Origin: Rheinheimera maricola
GTDB lineage: Bacteria; Pseudomonadota; Gammaproteobacteria; Enterobacterales; Alteromonadaceae
DNA: 64,000 bases
Assembly (NCBI RefSeq): GCF_016918075.2
Contig: NZ_JAERPS020000003.1
Coordinates: 483,534 to 547,533, forward strand
Reading direction: 5' to 3'
In this document: positions 45,493-52,817 of the stretch, piece by piece
Layout of the letters: the number at the start of each line of letters is the position of its first letter
How positions within the stretch are numbered: position 1 is the stretch's first letter
Translations under genes and position numbers: made by a program
The notes under the pieces: generated by a model
Database searches by the model: none
Seen by the model: the letters and a program-made list of their open reading frames with translations, nothing else
What the model was told of the DNA's origin: nothing

Positions 45493-45866
45493 CAATCGCT
45501 ACTCCTGCGGTTTAATTTGGCTTCCAGCATCAGTGACAACGGACGCTCGATGCGGGTTATAGTTTCTTCCAGGTGTTTACACTGCGCCTCCACTCTCGCT
45601 AGCTGTAGCTGCGTTTGCGCTAACAAATCTCGGTTAGGCAAGTTATCTATTAATGCTTCCTGTTTTTCCATGCGCAGCTTGATTTCATTCAGCTCACGGT
45701 CTTTGGCATAGGTTTGCTCTATGGTTTGCACCCGGTTATTTAGCGGCGTTAACTGCTCTTGGCTAACAAAACTGCGGCGCATTAACACGCCACCTATCGC
45801 CATAGCACCCATAAAAATAAAGCTCAGCACTGGCCACCACTCTAAAAACCAGCTCTTAGGTTCCAT
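45492..45866 (-). CDS. DUF2730 phage protein, one TM and coiled coil
   Basis: 124 residues. The N-terminal membrane segment is WWPVLSFIFMGAMAIGGVLM. A coiled coil follows (LNNRVQTIEQTYAKDRELNE, LAQTQLQLARVEAQCKHLEE). It is found in this place in many Mu-like phages. Function unknown; possibly lysis or packaging linked. It overlaps the spanin gene end by 11 nt. Confidence 0.78.
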   Translation of the reverse strand: MEPKSWFLEWWPVLSFIFMGAMAIGGVLMRRSFVSQEQLTPLNNRVQTIEQTYAKDRELNEIKLRMEKQEALIDNLPNRDLLAQTQLQLARVEAQCKHLEETITRIERPLSLMLEAKLNRRSSD

Positions 45867-46524
45867 TGGCGTCTCTCCGTTGTTCGTTTTCTAAGTAATC
45901 GATAAGTCCGTTCAGCTGGGCTTCTATGGCCAAGCACCGCGCACCATAACCGGCAACGTGTTGCAGGATGTCGGCTTGCGCAACGCCGCTGGGTCGCAGC
46001 TTGTCGTTTTCGGTTGTAGTGGTTGGGGCGGTGTTGGTCGCACTATCAGTTCGCTGGGTATCACCAGTGGCAGAACTGGCGGGCATGGTGTCACCACCAA
46101 CTGCTGTGGTTGCTCCGATGGCATTGTTGTACAGCCCAACAAAACCAGTGGTAAAGATGCAAGCAGGCAAAAGCTCAGGCTGGGCAGCCGGCCCAGCACG
46201 GTAATGCGTCGTGACATAGTCAATTTCCTTTTCAAGGTTGGCCGCGCGTTGCGCCAAGGCATGTTTTTCAGCACGTATGGCGGCATTCGCGTTATTGGCG
46301 GTAGTTAACTTGCGGGTAAATTCGGCTTCAAGCTGGCGTTGCTGCTTTGCCAGGGCGACATTTAGCGCAGTTACTTGCTTCGCTTCAGCTGCAGCAAAAC
46401 CGGCCTGATAGCTGGCGGTTTTCATGGCATCAAGCTGTGCCAACGAAATGTTTACGCCGGCATATGCCACCAGTATTATGGCCAACCCACCCAGAATATA
46501 GGGTGCAAATTGCTTAAAAGGCAT
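45856..46524 (-). CDS. i-spanin, Rz-like
   Basis: 222 residues. An N-terminal anchor (PYILGGLAIILVAYAGVNIS) is followed by a long periplasmic coiled coil (QRQLEAEFTRKLTTANNANA, HALAQRAANLEKEIDYVTTH) and a Thr/Ala-rich linker. The last 40 residues form a helix ending YLENEQRRDANGT. With the nested lipoprotein it would fuse inner and outer membranes at the end of lysis. It overlaps the lysozyme gene end by 11 nt. Confidence 0.78.
   Translation of the reverse strand: MPFKQFAPYILGGLAIILVAYAGVNISLAQLDAMKTASYQAGFAAAEAKQVTALNVALAKQQRQLEAEFTRKLTTANNANAAIRAEKHALAQRAANLEKEIDYVTTHYRAGPAAQPELLPACIFTTGFVGLYNNAIGATTAVGGDTMPASSATGDTQRTDSATNTAPTTTTENDKLRPSGVAQADILQHVAGYGARCLAIEAQLNGLIDYLENEQRRDANGT
45924..46217 (-). 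CDS. o-spanin, Rz1-like lipoprotein nested in the Rz gene
   Basis: 97 residues from ATG 46217 in another frame inside the i-spanin gene, with AAGGA upstream. It has a basic start MSRRITVLGRLPSLSFC, hydrophobic core and lipobox LVLLGC, then a Pro-rich mature part (PCPPVLPLVIPSELIVRPTP) typical of Rz1. A fully embedded reading frame is the classical Rz/Rz1 arrangement. Confidence 0.8.
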   Translation of the reverse strand: MSRRITVLGRLPSLSFCLLASLPLVLLGCTTMPSEQPQQLVVTPCPPVLPLVIPSELIVRPTPPQPLQPKTTSCDPAALRKPTSCNTLPVMVRGAWP

Positions 46525-47176
46525 AACACGCCCCTGGGCCCCAGCCGGCTTTTACATACATTGGCTGCCAGCGTTTTAAAATCACATTAACGTAGTGGCG
46601 GTTCTCAGTAATGCTGGCCGGTGAGCGACCAGCATTAAACGGTTCAACAGACGTGTACACCAGCCCATCAGCCCCCGAAGCTGACGCCAGCGCCTGGTCA
46701 CGTTGCACCCAACCAAGGCCACCGTTATACGCAGATAACGTAAAGGCCAACCTGTTACAGCCGTCTGCTGCCGTAATACGTTTATATAACCAGGCGTTGT
46801 ACATTACCTGGGCCCGCATCGCCCAGGCAGGGTTGTAAGGCTGTGCAACAGTTAAATCGCGCGGGTTAATACTGGCAAACCATTCGCTGGTTGCCGGCAT
46901 AAACTGCGCCAAGCCCTCGGCCCCAACGGGCGACCTGGCTCCGACATGCCAGCGGCTTTCCTGGTGAATTTGTGCGGCGAACGTAGCCACTGGGGCATCT
47001 AACCCCCAATACGCATGAGCAGTTCGGGTTAAGGTGCGCTGGTGGGCTTTGGCGGCCTCAGGTACTGCTGCACAGGCATGGCGCGTTGAAAGCAATACGA
47101 CTACCCAAAAAAACAAAAATACTGCTATCAACCAGACAAAAATAAAAAGTGGTAATGGCGTACGCGATTTAAACAT
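46514..47176 (-). CDS. lytic transglycosylase (SLT), phage lysozyme
   Basis: 220 residues. The N-terminal membrane anchor/signal-anchor is LFIFVWLIAVFLFFWVVVLL. The catalytic domain has FAAQIHQESRWHVGARSPVG with the expected Glu, AEGLAQFMPATSEWF, and later LAFTLSAYNGGLGWVQRDQA, the SLT motifs. It cleaves peptidoglycan for lysis. The uncleaved-looking anchor suggests a SAR-type or membrane-bound enzyme. It lies between the holin and the spanins. Confidence 0.88.
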   Translation of the reverse strand: MFKSRTPLPLFIFVWLIAVFLFFWVVVLLSTRHACAAVPEAAKAHQRTLTRTAHAYWGLDAPVATFAAQIHQESRWHVGARSPVGAEGLAQFMPATSEWFASINPRDLTVAQPYNPAWAMRAQVMYNAWLYKRITAADGCNRLAFTLSAYNGGLGWVQRDQALASASGADGLVYTSVEPFNAGRSPASITENRHYVNVILKRWQPMYVKAGWGPGACYAF

Positions 47177-47178
47177 TG

Positions 47179-47469
47179 CTATAACCCTAGCGTTAAGCCA
47201 AGCACACAGGCAAGTACAATCAGCGCCCGGCGCAGCATGGCTAAGCCACGGGGAACAAGGTCTTCACCGGTTTCTGCGTAAGTATGCGGCCTGTCATACG
47301 GATACAACGCCCGGTCAAGCCAGTAACCCAGCACAGCGGCCAGCGACACCAACGCCACTTTGTACAACACCAGCGGCATCTGATGCGGACTAAAAAACGC
47401 AATGGCGGCAATAAGCGCCAGCGACAGGATAATCCAGGTAAATAAACGGGGTAATTGAAGTGTTGGCAT
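47179..47469 (-). CDS. putative holin with two or three TM segments
   Basis: 96 residues from ATG 47469, with AGG 5 nt upstream; a GTG at 47475 is possible. Membrane segments: FTWIILSLALIAAIAFF, LVLYKVALVSLAAVLGYWL and LRRALIVLACVLGLTLGL. The motif GYWLDRALYPYDRPH fits the putative 2/3-TM holin family found in Mu-like phages. It is the first gene of the lysis cassette and probably controls lysis timing. Confidence 0.75.
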   Translation of the reverse strand: MPTLQLPRLFTWIILSLALIAAIAFFSPHQMPLVLYKVALVSLAAVLGYWLDRALYPYDRPHTYAETGEDLVPRGLAMLRRALIVLACVLGLTLGL

Positions 47470-47525
47470 AAGCACCTAGCTGCAGTAATAAGTTACTCGC
47501 AGCTTAGGTGTTGTGGGAGTTGCGC

Positions 47526-47548
47526 TAAATTAAAGGGTTTTAGGAAAA
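47526..47548 (-). promoter_or_regulatory. candidate late promoter/activator site in front of the lysis genes
   Basis: This is the second copy of the motif at 40176-40198, one mismatch in 23. It lies 57 bp before the holin ATG and directly after the RelA/SpoT-type gene stop. It matches the location of the Mu Plys promoter. A Mor/C-type activator encoded by this phage could bind here. Confidence 0.55.
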
Positions 47549-47549
47549 A

Positions 47550-48515
47550 TTAGTGGTTTAAACCCAGATCACTGTAAATCATATCTAAGGCATCGTGAGA
47601 ACCTGCAAACGGCCACTTATCAAAAACTTCATGCGGTGAACGGCTTACTAACCAATAAGCCAGAATTGTTATCGGCTGAGCCCAAAATGGATCTGAGACT
47701 GCTCTCTCCTTTATTCTACTTGCTATGTAGCTCTTTCTGGTTAGTAAATCATTTATTTCTAAAAGGGTATCCTGCCCCTGCAGCTCTTCGTCAAACTCAT
47801 CAAGTATGATCATGTTAAGCTTCTGATCTTTAATCTTAGATGGCGAAATTTTTGCATCATAAAGCTCGGATAACTGCTCAAGCAGTTCTCCCCGCTCTCT
47901 ATTCTCTTCAGCTAAAATTTCCATGGTCTCACAAAATAGATGGTCAGCAGTATCAATAAGCGCAGCACTGCTGGCAATATATCGCCGTGCTTTAACAGGG
48001 GCCGGCCACGTACTTTTGTAAATACTATCATGAGCTACCTCGGCATAAGCATGCTGCATCAACGTCCTAATTTGCAACTCACAGCATAGTCCTTCTGGAA
48101 CACTCACTCCATCTATTATAACGCCGGCTTTAGCACGAAGCTCATAATGTAATGACTGATAATCGAATTTTTCTGGGCTTTGAGCGACCTCCTCTTCAGG
48201 ATCTCGCGCTAGTTGAACATCCCAGTGACCGTTGCTAGATAGTAAACTGGCAACAACTTTTAAATCTTTGGACAAAAGCACAACAATTCTGGCCCCAACC
48301 AAATCTGTCATTTCTGCAATAGGGTCTTTGTAACCTTTACGGGCAATTTTCCCTATTGCAGAGCTCACATCCTTTACCCGGCACGAAGACATCTGTGTCT
48401 TAACGCCTGCATGCGACGCCAAATTAAGCATCGAACTGACTACAAAACCTCCCCATACCTCCAATACCGAAGCATTGTCACTCAGCCATGTATTGAAAGC
48501 CGTTAACATAGTCAT
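47550..48515 (-). CDS. RelA/SpoT-domain nucleotide synthetase (toxSAS-like), accessory
   Basis: 321 residues. Synthetase motifs are intact: D71LVGAR76, G-loop FDYQSLHYELR (Tyr119, His123), CELQIRT (Glu146 to Thr151) and QHAYAEVAHDSIYK. No HD hydrolase or TGS/ACT regulatory domain is present, so this is a small single-domain enzyme with an alpha-helical C-terminal half of about 150 residues. Relatives make (p)ppGpp or (p)ppApp, or pyrophosphorylate tRNA; prophage-borne ones are known abortive-infection toxins. It is last in a four-gene operon, ATG overlapping the NA37 stop by 4 nt. Product and trigger are unknown. Confidence 0.82.
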   Translation of the reverse strand: MTMLTAFNTWLSDNASVLEVWGGFVVSSMLNLASHAGVKTQMSSCRVKDVSSAIGKIARKGYKDPIAEMTDLVGARIVVLLSKDLKVVASLLSSNGHWDVQLARDPEEEVAQSPEKFDYQSLHYELRAKAGVIIDGVSVPEGLCCELQIRTLMQHAYAEVAHDSIYKSTWPAPVKARRYIASSAALIDTADHLFCETMEILAEENRERGELLEQLSELYDAKISPSKIKDQKLNMIILDEFDEELQGQDTLLEINDLLTRKSYIASRIKERAVSDPFWAQPITILAYWLVSRSPHEVFDKWPFAGSHDALDMIYSDLGLNH

Positions 48516-49591
48516 TCCCGTGTTTGTACCCCACCTTTAATTTGAACCGTTGTATAGCCATCGCTCTGCTGACCTATGATTACTAACTCATTCAAACTGG
48601 CATCAGCAGGAGCCTGAATTTTTACTCCACTGCTAAACATAAAATTACGTGGACGCCTTAGCTTTGCTTTTATGTACTCAACATCCTTAACAACAGCACT
48701 GTCAGGTACTCCTTTTTCTAGCATTGTTTTTATGTAGTCAGCTCTATGCTCTGGTTCGAAATGTGTATCTGCAAACTCTTTTAGTTGAATAGTAGCATTT
48801 TGGCTTCTCAGTTCTGACCTGAGAGCTTCTCGCAAATCATACTTGTCCCCGTCATCAATCGGCATTGCATCGATATACAACTTTGTTTCTTCGTAAAATA
48901 GTCTCGTCTGAAACTTAGATGATCCGGTTATACTCATACCTAAAAAAGTATCATAGAAATATGCCGCTGCAGGTTTAGTTTCAGTTGCAGTAAGTAGATG
49001 GTCAAATAAAAAAGCTCTGTAATTTGCTGGCAGGAATCCTCCACCATCGACCGGCTTTTGATATTGGTTCTCGATCAGAATGCCGATTTTGTACAATCTT
49101 TGAGTCTGTGACAGAAGCATTTTCTTTATTAGTTTTAGGGTGATTTTTCCGTTAACTTCTTCAACATCAAACCCCTTGTCCGTTTCTGCTTTAAGCGCTG
49201 CTAAAAATGGCTGTTGTGATTCCCCGACTTTACCGTTAAAGATGATTAGCACCCCGCCAGGCCACTTTGGATTAGTTTGCGCATCTGCCAGGCTTTTAGC
49301 TATCTCTTTTGAGAAGTGTTTGAAGTCATCGTCTGATGCGTGAATACTTGCAGCCGCTCTTTGCATAAACGAATTTGTGTCGCTTTTAACAACTTGCACT
49401 TCCAAACCATGGGAGGAGCTGCCAAGTGCAGCCGTAACTCTTAACTGAATAAGATCTTTTGCATCGCCTGATAATGGAATTAGTTCATTTGTCAGGTTAG
49501 GTGGTACCAACGCTTTATCTTTGCCTCTTGCGAAAATTGTGTGGGCTATAAGGCGTTCTATAGTTAGCCCTTCAAATTTATACTGGTCCAT
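48512..49591 (-). CDS. NA37/YejK-like nucleoid-associated protein, accessory
   Basis: 359 residues with AGGAG 6 nt before the ATG. Pattern FEGLTIERLIAHTIFARGKD at the N-terminus, VLIIFNGKVGESQQPFLAAL, IGILIENQYQKPVDGGGFLP and YFYDTFLGMSITGSSKFQTR. I recognise these as the 37-kDa nucleoid-associated protein family (YejK/NdpA). Family members bind DNA. This copy is prophage-encoded and coupled to a RelA/SpoT-type gene, so it may sense altered DNA or neutralise its partner. That is inference. It follows the 225-aa membrane protein gene by nine bases. Confidence 0.75.
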   Translation of the reverse strand: MDQYKFEGLTIERLIAHTIFARGKDKALVPPNLTNELIPLSGDAKDLIQLRVTAALGSSSHGLEVQVVKSDTNSFMQRAAASIHASDDDFKHFSKEIAKSLADAQTNPKWPGGVLIIFNGKVGESQQPFLAALKAETDKGFDVEEVNGKITLKLIKKMLLSQTQRLYKIGILIENQYQKPVDGGGFLPANYRAFLFDHLLTATETKPAAAYFYDTFLGMSITGSSKFQTRLFYEETKLYIDAMPIDDGDKYDLREALRSELRSQNATIQLKEFADTHFEPEHRADYIKTMLEKGVPDSAVVKDVEYIKAKLRRPRNFMFSSGVKIQAPADASLNELVIIGQQSDGYTTVQIKGGVQTRE

Positions 49592-49600
49592 TAAGAACTC

Positions 49601-50278
49601 CTATTTTCTTTTCGTCAGCTTATGCAAGTTATCGTTAATTGTTGAGACGGCCAGCGCGAACGCTAAAACCAAGAAGCTACTAACACCAATCCCGACACCG
49701 ACAGCCACCGCGCCTTCCTTCGCTAAAAAAATGCCACCACCAATACTTAGCAAGCTATATACCCAGGCGACAACACGCAGAAAATCTGAAGAGCCTGGCG
49801 TTGCCTCCGAGCTATGGCTTGATGGAGCAACGCCGCGTAATGCGTTTTGCAATAACTCCATTAACTTTTGCAGGTGTTGTTGTGTAGCAACTTCATTTTT
49901 TACAAGGTAGCGAACTTCGTTACATGTCAGACCAAAGTGCTCGTCGCTCACGACAGATAGCTCGCATTTTGTCAGTCTGATATTCACTGTTCCGTTAGTA
50001 AGCTGGTCATCAACTAGCACGTAAGTATTGCTACCAGGCAAAATGTCACTGTCTATTTCAATCTGCAACCCCTGCCAAACTCTACCTTCCTCTTGCAATT
50101 TGGAGAGGTCTTTATAGCCAATTTCATATTCAGAGCATTGCGTAATAACATTGCCATCAAAATCGAGGAAACGGACTTCTTTTTCTGAAATGCCCCACTG
50201 CAACTCATATTGCCAGGGATAAAGAACCTTGCCTTTTGACCTGTTAACTAACAACCCACCACTAATGATCCAGCTCAT
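49601..50278 (-). CDS. accessory protein with C-terminal two-TM hairpin
   Basis: 225 residues with GGAG 9 nt before the ATG. Residues 1-145 are soluble and beta-rich (YPWQYELQWGISEKEVRFLD, VYLVDDQLTNGTVNIRLT-like). A helix at about 125-145 follows (QHLQKLMELLQNALRGV). The end has two hydrophobic segments, VVAWVYSLLSIGGGIFLA and GVGIGVSSFLVLAFALAVS, with a basic tail. No family recognised. Tail-end TM hairpins with a soluble N-terminal domain occur in membrane effectors of defence systems, hence its interest. It lies six bases after the 4-TM gene stop. Confidence 0.7.
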   Translation of the reverse strand: MSWIISGGLLVNRSKGKVLYPWQYELQWGISEKEVRFLDFDGNVITQCSEYEIGYKDLSKLQEEGRVWQGLQIEIDSDILPGSNTYVLVDDQLTNGTVNIRLTKCELSVVSDEHFGLTCNEVRYLVKNEVATQQHLQKLMELLQNALRGVAPSSHSSEATPGSSDFLRVVAWVYSLLSIGGGIFLAKEGAVAVGVGIGVSSFLVLAFALAVSTINDNLHKLTKRK

Positions 50279-50284
50279 AAACTA

Positions 50285-50734
50285 CTACTCCACATCAGCC
50301 AAAACGCGCAGATTGCGCATCTGTTGAACGGCGTGCCGCATCATGAACATAGCTGTTATCCACAATGCTAAAAATATCGCCATAAACACCACCCCATCAT
50401 GCGCGGCGGTATAAAAGTCTCGAATGTATATCAGTACCATCAGCACTGAGAATTCAATAACTAACGTCAGTTTTAAAAATATAAGCAGCTTTATCCAATT
50501 CGCCCGGTCTGCTGCGTTATAGGGGGCTTCTAGAATTTTGCTCATCACATAGTAACTGGCACCTCCCAGCGTCACGACCAGAGTGAACATAACAAAGGAC
50601 ACAAACAAATCATCCAAACCAATAAGATAAAGCGATTGCCCTGGACTAGATGGCCAGGTAGACACATAAGCAAAAAACCAGAGAAAAAAACAGGAGGCAA
50701 GTGCCCAGATTGATGCTGCGGCATATTTAATCAT
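50285..50734 (-). CDS. four-TM accessory membrane protein
   Basis: 149 residues from ATG 50734, with AGGA 6 nt upstream. Four hydrophobic segments: AAASIWALASCFFLWFFAYV, LFVSFVMFTLVVTLGGASYY, LLIFLKLTLVIEFSVLMVLI and VVFMAIFLALWITAMFMM. The short C-terminal tail is QQMRNLRVLADVE. No family recognised. It is the first gene of the minus-strand accessory operon and is divergent from the plus-strand gene at 50943. Confidence 0.7.
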   Translation of the reverse strand: MIKYAAASIWALASCFFLWFFAYVSTWPSSPGQSLYLIGLDDLFVSFVMFTLVVTLGGASYYVMSKILEAPYNAADRANWIKLLIFLKLTLVIEFSVLMVLIYIRDFYTAAHDGVVFMAIFLALWITAMFMMRHAVQQMRNLRVLADVE

Positions 50735-50942
50735 AAGAGTTCCTTTCTTATAGTACAGCTTCGACCATGCCAAGCTTATTGGTTATTTTCAATACAAAAA
50801 TGCCAATAAAGTACAATATTTAAGCAGAAACACTGAAATATCATCTTTTTGTCAGAAAAAAACAAATAGTCTCAAGTAGTCGGGATCTGGCATTGGTGTA
50901 TGTTGTGATAGAGTTTTGGTGTTCCAAATACAGGAGAGAGCA

Positions 50943-51215
50943 ATGAGCATTGAAAGTATCGGCGGGAATGTTTACCAGCCACAAACTCAGCAAAGTGCCA
51001 CCTCAACACAATTGGGTAACGGCAATGGTAATGGGCCGCCGGCTATTACGCCAGCAAGTCCTTCCGACACAGTATCAATATCTGCAGAAGCAGCCGCACT
51101 ACTGGAGGCTGAAGAAGGCGCGCCTATACAACCGCTTGGCAGTGGAAATGGGAATGATCCACCGGCCCAAACAATGGGTAGCGGCAGCGGTAACGATTTT
51201 CCGGTAAAGACCTAG
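50943..51215 (+). CDS. small Gly/Asn/Pro-rich protein with repeated GSGNGN motif
   Basis: 90 residues with a strong AGGAGAG 5 nt before the ATG. It contains LGNGNGNGPPA, LGSGNGNDPPAQT and MGSGSGNDFPVKT, three copies of a G-N-G-N-x-P unit, separated by SPSDTVSISAEAAALLEAEE. The latter resembles the DxVxISxEA motif of many small bacterial proteins of unknown role. Probably mostly disordered. It starts the plus-strand half of the accessory island and is 19 nt from the next gene. Confidence 0.65.
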   Translation: MSIESIGGNVYQPQTQQSATSTQLGNGNGNGPPAITPASPSDTVSISAEAAALLEAEEGAPIQPLGSGNGNDPPAQTMGSGSGNDFPVKT

Positions 51216-51234
51216 TTCATTCTGAGATGATGTA

Positions 51235-51735
51235 ATGGAATACTCGAAGTTCCTGTATGAATTTAATAACCACATTGGGTTAGCGTATTTTATCGCTGTA
51301 CTTGTGGTTTATGGCATAAAGCTTGGTACCAGATCGTATTATATAGCCGCTGTTGTGACCATCATCGTCAATTTGGTAATGATGGTTATAGAGCCCAAAC
51401 TGGTTGCTTTAGTAGAAAATCACCCGCTGCTCGTTAAGCATGCGTGGTACCCGACCTGGGCTATATGTAACATTTTAAGCGCTATTACCATATACAAGAT
51501 CCATTCTCATGAGCGTATCAAGATAGACTTTGTAGCAATGAGCTGCTTGTTGAGTATGGTTGCTATGTGTATTGTGCAAAGCCTGCGATATATGGATATG
51601 GTAGTGTTTGAATTTAACCTGATGGGCTCTGCTTTTAGAGTAATCGTAAATACTGTAAACGTTGGTTATTTAGCATTTTTAATGACCCCGCTGTTTTCTG
51701 CAGTAAAAGAGAAAATACGAAAGGCTATAGTATGA
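51235..51735 (+). CDS. accessory multi-TM membrane protein, 166 residues
   Basis: About five hydrophobic segments: GLAYFIAVLVVYGIKLG, YIAAVVTIIVNLVMMVIE, WYPTWAICNILSAITIY, VAMSCLLSMVAMCIVQSL and VNVGYLAFLMTPLFSAV. It ends with the basic tail KEKIRKAIV. It overlaps the next ORF by 4 nt. Prophage membrane proteins beside the repressor often mediate superinfection exclusion, but I see no family match. Confidence 0.65.
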   Translation: MEYSKFLYEFNNHIGLAYFIAVLVVYGIKLGTRSYYIAAVVTIIVNLVMMVIEPKLVALVENHPLLVKHAWYPTWAICNILSAITIYKIHSHERIKIDFVAMSCLLSMVAMCIVQSLRYMDMVVFEFNLMGSAFRVIVNTVNVGYLAFLMTPLFSAVKEKIRKAIV

Positions 51736-52031
51736 TAACAACACTTATCGTAGCAGCCTTAATAGCTGTTTGTTTGAGTGGCTTATGGGTTTTGAGCAAG
51801 GCCCGTAGCCACAACCAACTTTCACTGCCGCCGGCGTTAAACATTGAGGCCAGCTTCGGTGAAAAGGTTAAGGCACTTGCCGCCTGGCGAGATGAAATTG
51901 ATGCCATGGCTCCCAGCTACGAAAAAATGCAGGCCAAGGAACTGTGGCTCAAAGAGCTGGATGCACTGCTAACTAACGCGTCGCCCTATCAGCATCAAGA
52001 ACTAAACAATATTATTCAATTTAAGCGTTAA
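51732..52031 (+). CDS. accessory protein with N-terminal TM helix, 99 residues
   Basis: ATG overlaps the previous stop (ATGA), suggesting coupling. N-terminal anchor TTLIVAALIAVCLSGLWVL, then a soluble helical part (FGEKVKALAAWRDEIDAMAP, QAKELWLKELDALLTNASPY). It ends with a 4-nt tail-to-tail overlap with the repressor gene. Function unknown; probably works with the upstream membrane protein. Confidence 0.65.
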   Translation: MITTLIVAALIAVCLSGLWVLSKARSHNQLSLPPALNIEASFGEKVKALAAWRDEIDAMAPSYEKMQAKELWLKELDALLTNASPYQHQELNNIIQFKR

Positions 52032-52426
52032 CCTATTTTTTTATCGCGCTCTTCTGCCGGTCTTGCACTGTTTTTCGCTCCAGAAACTTTGGCTAGATTT
52101 CTCATATACAAACTCAATAGAAATTCATAAGTTTGCCTGCTGTCGATCTCAATAGCTCCAAGTGACTTAGCATCGGATAACCATTCGTGCATTGCATCTT
52201 CAACTTCTTTTTTTGAGTAGTAGCTATCTGGCTGCGGCTCTCTCTCACCAGTAACAACATAGTTAATGTTAAAACCTAGCAACGCACATTGAGCAAGCTT
52301 ATCGCTCGGAATCGGTGCGTCATCATTCTCCCAGCGGGATATTGTTCTACGTGTAACGTCTATTTTCTCAGCTAAATCTGCCTGCTGTATTGCTAAACGC
52401 TCACGCTCCTCCCTGAAACGAGACAT
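52028..52426 (-). CDS. prophage repressor, HTH_3 (CI-like) protein
   Basis: 132 residues. The N-terminal XRE-type helix-turn-helix is RLAIQQADLAEKIDVTRRTI followed by SRWENDDAPIPSDKLAQCA. The rest (SKKEVEDAMHEWLSDAKSLG) is helical and lacks an obvious LexA-type protease domain. It is divergent from the ner gene over a 118-bp region with operator-like repeats, the standard lysogeny switch layout. Start has only a weak SD. Confidence 0.85.
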   Translation of the reverse strand: MSRFREERERLAIQQADLAEKIDVTRRTISRWENDDAPIPSDKLAQCALLGFNINYVVTGEREPQPDSYYSKKEVEDAMHEWLSDAKSLGAIEIDSRQTYEFLLSLYMRNLAKVSGAKNSARPAEERDKKIG

Positions 52427-52429
52427 ATT

Positions 52430-52472
52430 TTTCTCATTAAATGTTGATTATGAGAAATATATGTCCCATAAT
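52430..52472. promoter_or_regulatory. early promoter and operator cluster between repressor and ner
   Basis: TTTCTCAT (52430-52437) and ATGAGAAA (52450-52457) form an inverted repeat. A third related half-site, TGTCCCATAA, lies at 52462-52471. A good sigma70 promoter overlaps them on the plus strand: TTGATT (52444-52449), 17 bp, CATAAT (52467-52472). Repressor bound here would block early transcription. Confidence 0.7.
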
Positions 52473-52544
52473 CGTTCTGCACTAACACCAAAGCAGCGTT
52501 GCACCGCTGCTTAACCATACCTAACTATAAACAGAGGTTATCTT

Positions 52545-52817
52545 ATGGAAGCCGAAGCCATTAAACAAGCCTTACACGACAAGGGTTTTACCTTTGCCAT
52601 GATTGGTGAGGCATTAAGCATCAACTCCAATGTAGTAAGCGGTGTTTGTTACCGCCGTACCACGTCTAAACAAGTTGCCGAAGCCGTAGCCAAAGCGCTT
52701 GGCAAACCTGTTACCGATGTATTCCCCGACGTTGAAAGCTACCAGCGTGCCCGCTTACCCCGTGGGCGTGACCGGGCAGCCAAACAAGCCGAACTATTGC
52801 AATTACTGGCGTCGTAA
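52545..52817 (+). CDS. Ner/Nlp-like early regulator
   Basis: 90 residues, AGAGG 7 nt before the ATG. The HTH region EAEAIKQALHDKGFTFAMIG, then EALSINSNVVSGVCYRRTTS and AVAKALGKPVTDVFPDVESY, matches the Ner/Nlp (SfsB) family, which in Mu turns down early and repressor promoters. It is the first gene rightward from the early promoter, as in Mu. The 3' end overlaps an antisense ORF. Confidence 0.88.
   Translation: MEAEAIKQALHDKGFTFAMIGEALSINSNVVSGVCYRRTTSKQVAEAVAKALGKPVTDVFPDVESYQRARLPRGRDRAAKQAELLQLLAS

Noticed and set aside
50735..50942. Promoters in the divergent gap between the 4-TM gene and the GSGNGN gene
   Set aside because: Possible boxes (TTGGCA, TATAAG) have a poor 15-bp spacing. Promoters must exist there, but I cannot place them with confidence.
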